From: Macquaria australasica
Taxonomy: Eukaryota > Chordata > Actinopteri > Centrarchiformes > Percichthyidae
Reading direction: 5' to 3'
Length of the DNA stretch: 64,000 nucleotides
NCBI GenBank assembly: GCA_005408345.1
Contig: SEMN01000227.1
Location: 620,001-684,000, forward strand
Shown here: piece after piece, positions 60,831-64,000 of the stretch
Numbering within the stretch: the stretch's first letter is position 1
How the letters are laid out: every line of letters starts with the position of its first letter
The notes under the pieces: generated by a model
Seen by the model: the letters and a program-made list of their open reading frames with translations, nothing else
The model's database searches: none
What the model was told of the DNA's origin: nothing
Translations under genes and position numbers: made by a program

Positions 60831-63558
60831 GTCACTGAAAAGAAACTGATCATGAATCAGAACTTTGAGTTATTTTCTGTCTATTGATAATTTAGTTTAG
60901 TTTACCCAGCGGCACCAAATATGCCTTAAAAAATGAATACTCACGTAGGCCCATCAATTTATTAATAATGATATATTATACTCTTTATTAATATTATTAC
61001 ATTATTCATTTATTTATTCTTGATTATTTTGGATAGAGAGTGTAATCCAACAGAAATGACTCCAAAATGAACAAACCACTACATAATGTACAGGCAGAAA
61101 CTACTGTAGTAGCCTTGAGGGAGCATGACTGAATGAACCAATTACATGAGAAATGCTCTGGTGCAAGGGCTTTGAATGACATAACAGGCCGACAGGAGTG
61201 TGAGGGTAACACTTAAGTTCAAACTTCCTCCATCACTGTTTGAAGTCCAGTGAAGCTTCAATGGTTGGTCATACAGCGGCAGCCAGGGTAGAGCCTGTGT
61301 AGATTAGTAACAGGTTGCTGTAATTAGTGTCAGAATTTCAACATTTGAAAGACCAAAACTGCCAGAGGGAGGAAGGAAGAATGTAAACACCTCATGGAAA
61401 AGGTCTCACAAGTATTTTAATCACATTTACAAATATGGCTTTAAAGGTGGATCATATTGAGTTGAATTTCAGCAGTTAGCTCAGCAATAAAACAAATCTG
61501 GTAATCAGAGCTTTGATATGTTAGTTTTCACTGACAGAAATCCAAAGACGACAAATCATCTGCTGCCAAAACCTGCAAGAGCGTCTGTCAAAAAACTGTT
61601 AAACGACTATTAATTTGTCTGGAAAATAATAACATCTGCCAAACCTACAAACTGCACCTAGAAAGAAGAAGAACTCTGCTGGAAACAAACTCACGCTAAC
61701 CAACGCATATTTAACAAATGCAGAATAAATAAGGCTGATGAAAATCACTATGTGGGATGGATCTCATATGGGCCACCTCTGTGTCAGCATTTCCCCTAGA
61801 GATATAGGTATGTCAAAGTTTAAGATACATTTCCTATCTTTGTTAAGCATACAATAGTTCCCCCAAATCTTGTCCACTGGGTGAGGGAGCAAGGATGACC
61901 CTTGCATTGTAAGAAATCAACTGAGACAACCATATGCACATGCCCTACTTTGTTTTTTAGTGTGCAGCATTTACTACATACACAATGAAACTGCTGACTG
62001 CAGCCAAAGGGGCGTGAGCTGATTTTGATCAAGTTTCCATGGCAGCAAAAACCAGTGCACTGTGTCATTTTGTTGATACTATTACTGTGTTGTGTCAAGC
62101 TACTGACACTCAAATCTACAAAAAAAAAAAATACTGAAAAATGGCAAACTGCATTGGTGACACGTGAGATTATCTCATCTCAATGGCAACATGTCATTAT
62201 TGTATAAAGAATATTTCTCCAAATGACTTGTTTAGTTGGATGTTTTTTTTACAGTGTGGAGCCAAACTCTGATCAGTAATATCATCTCATTAGTAGTTAG
62301 AGATATGCATTTACACCACAATACTTCATGAGCTTGTTTAATGCCTCATTGATATAGACCTCTGGCTCCAAGTCCTCGATACGTTACAGTTGATCCAAGC
62401 AGGAAATCTTTCTCAATCTTTATCAAAAGTTACTCCATCTAGTCTCCATATCCACCGACTAATTTATTCAACAAATGCCAAAGAGTGATGATCCTGAAAC
62501 TACAGTAGACCTCCAAATGCATCACCCTTATCTCTGAATTTCCTTTCAGACATGATGCAGTAACACCATCTGATGAGTGTGACAAATATTAGTTCAGACA
62601 CGGATCTGTTATCTTTTCTCAGTCATTCGCACTGCTTGATTCAGAGGAAGTCCCCCTGTCGGCACAGGCTCTGACACTGAGCGGACTGCACAGTGAACCC
62701 TGAATGCGATTACCCCACATCTGGATCTCCATATAGAGACGCCATGCAGTTATTCTATCTTACAGGGAACAGACCACGCACCAAATGATATACGGTATAG
62801 AAGACTTCCAAATACGATGCACAATCAAATATGCAAAGCAGACCTCCATATGCAAGAGGATGGTCCTTATCCAGTGCCAATTATTCGTACCACAGAGGAT
62901 CCAATAACAAGTATACATTTTATCAGGAATTAACCAACAAATAACAGACTTAATGTAATATCTGCCATGTGAGGAAATGCAAACCCTCTGCACCTTCAAA
63001 CTTAAACAGAATGAGTCGTTGGGATTTAAGAGACAGTAAATGAACCATAGACTGATGATAAAGAACCCTCCTATCCAAAAATGGATATAATGAACTTAAA
63101 ATAGCTGCAGTTCATCTCTGAGTGCAGATTCCTGTGCACTCATAGCAGCAGACTGATCATGACAAACTCAGCGCGAACAGACGCTGGATGCTCCGTGGGT
63201 CTAGAGATCCACTTAACAGTACCATTCATTTCTAACCGGCTGATGAGCAGAAACACACAGTGAGGGATATTGCTACTGACACTGGATGATGCATACAACA
63301 GGACAGAGCAGTGCCAGTCATGACTAATCAGACAAAGCTGGGGGATGCGGTAGCAGCTCAATAGTGGACACAGTCTCTTAAAAAAATGAGCTTCTAGCAG
63401 ACCAAGAGAGTGATCCAGCAAAGCAAAATCTGCCACATCACTGAGACTGAGCCGTTCCCTCTCCAAAGTGCAGAATCAATGATGCTCAGGAGGAGTGGAG
63501 CAGAGTGAAAATGCCACAAAGAAGCAACACAGCAAAGTCAAAGTAAAAGCAGCCTTAC
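60831..63558. other. Unique non-coding DNA
   Basis: No supported gene. A 108-codon minus-strand frame (63140-63466) begins MERERLSLSDVADFALLDH; it is complete but unrecognised, lies just downstream of the candidate exon and may be chance. An A-run lies at about 62119-62130. Confidence 0.4.
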
Positions 63559-64000
63559 CTCTCAGTCAGACGCCAAAATCGCAGTCTTGGACAAGTCAGA
63601 AAACCATAGAGCTGGTTAAGCAGCTGGTGCTCCTCAACATACAGTGATACAGGAATTTTCGGCTTGTCAGAAAGGAACTCTTAGGATCCCCAATTTCTTC
63701 AAAGCCTTTCTGTGATTTTTGGATAATCTGAAGTCTGGTTTAGAGGCTGGAGTCCAGCAGAACCAGCAGCAGACGTCTCATTTCCATGTGCAACACTGGT
63801 GCCTCTGACATGCTTCTTCTTCCCTTCAGGGGACACCTCAGACTGCGATCTGGCTGGGGCAGAGAAGTGGACAGCAGCAGCAAGAGTACTGGTAGTTGAA
63901 GTAGTAATATTCCTGATCGTGGAGAGAACTGAGCATCCTTCAGTGGAGAGATAAAGAGGAGAAGAAGATCCAGCGCACCAGAACTGCAGAGCGCACAGCC
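63559..64000 (-). other. Possible 5' exon of a minus-strand gene
   Basis: The minus strand reads into a consensus-like splice donor, GAGAG|GTAAGG, whose GT is the complement of 63557-63558. Upstream on that strand are a 32-codon ATG frame (63936 to stop 63838-63840, starting MLSSLHDQEYYYFNYQYS) and an open stretch running up to the donor that reads VSLYVEEHQLLNQLYGFL without its own ATG. The sequence is more balanced and less AT-rich than its surroundings. It could be a first exon with an upstream frame, but no family is recognised and the gene body would lie in the AT-rich DNA to the left, where no further exon is seen. Confidence 0.2.

Noticed and set aside
63140..63466. 108-codon minus-strand frame as a gene
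   Set aside because: Complete frame but unrecognised and without supporting signals; kept only as a note near the candidate exon.

Overview
The window looks like a gene-poor, repeat-rich stretch of a ray-finned fish genome. The evidence is its AT-rich eukaryotic composition, abundant (CA)n and (GATA)n microsatellites, and a mixture of transposable-element types typical of teleosts: DIRS, gypsy-like LTRs, Tc1/mariner, hAT-like and other MITEs, a tRNA-derived SINE and LINE 3' tails. Family names below rest on motifs I can see plus remembered teleost families; no database search was possible. No host protein-coding gene could be supported with confidence. The only hint is a possible minus-strand 5' exon at 63559-64000.

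The dominant object is a DIRS1-type tyrosine-recombinase retrotransposon at about 39645-45101 on the + strand. It has inverted terminal repeats of roughly 170-200 bp and an internal complementary region (ICR, about 44794-44900) that is antiparallel to the two outer ends. Its coding order is Gag, reverse transcriptase, RNase H, remnant methyltransferase-like domain, tyrosine recombinase. It is a dead copy. Gag is split over three frames. Pol has a frameshift at a run of eight G, a deletion removing the end of RNase H and the start of the methyltransferase-like domain, a second frameshift and an in-frame TAG. The recombinase has a frameshift and two further stops, although its R, HxxR and Y residues are still recognisable. 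A weaker DIRS-like terminus may lie at 16389-16610.

Other mobile DNA, left to right: LINE-tail fragment (3925-4030, minus); TIR element (10512-11119); TTAA-flanked family (13900-14650 and 21189-21437, opposite orientations; a similar element at 34290-34603); hAT-like MITE with central hairpin (17760-18030); solo LTR with perfect TSD GAAAC (19137-19717); Tc1/mariner transposase remnant (25480-26040); solo LTR on the minus strand with perfect TSD AAATT (26713-27126); 1-kb hAT-like element (32111-33145); full LINE tail (34890-35215); further interspersed repeats (30285-30350, 35885-36075, 56870-56965, 60570-60830); TIR elements at 37324-37865, 45826-46830, 48365-48600, 51158-51757 and 57854-58322; and a SINE (50945-51125, minus).

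The remaining DNA is unique AT-rich sequence with simple repeats, polypurine tracts at 1-340 and 59140-59480, and several denser, motif-rich blocks that could be conserved non-coding elements. Those blocks are an inference only and need comparative alignment.
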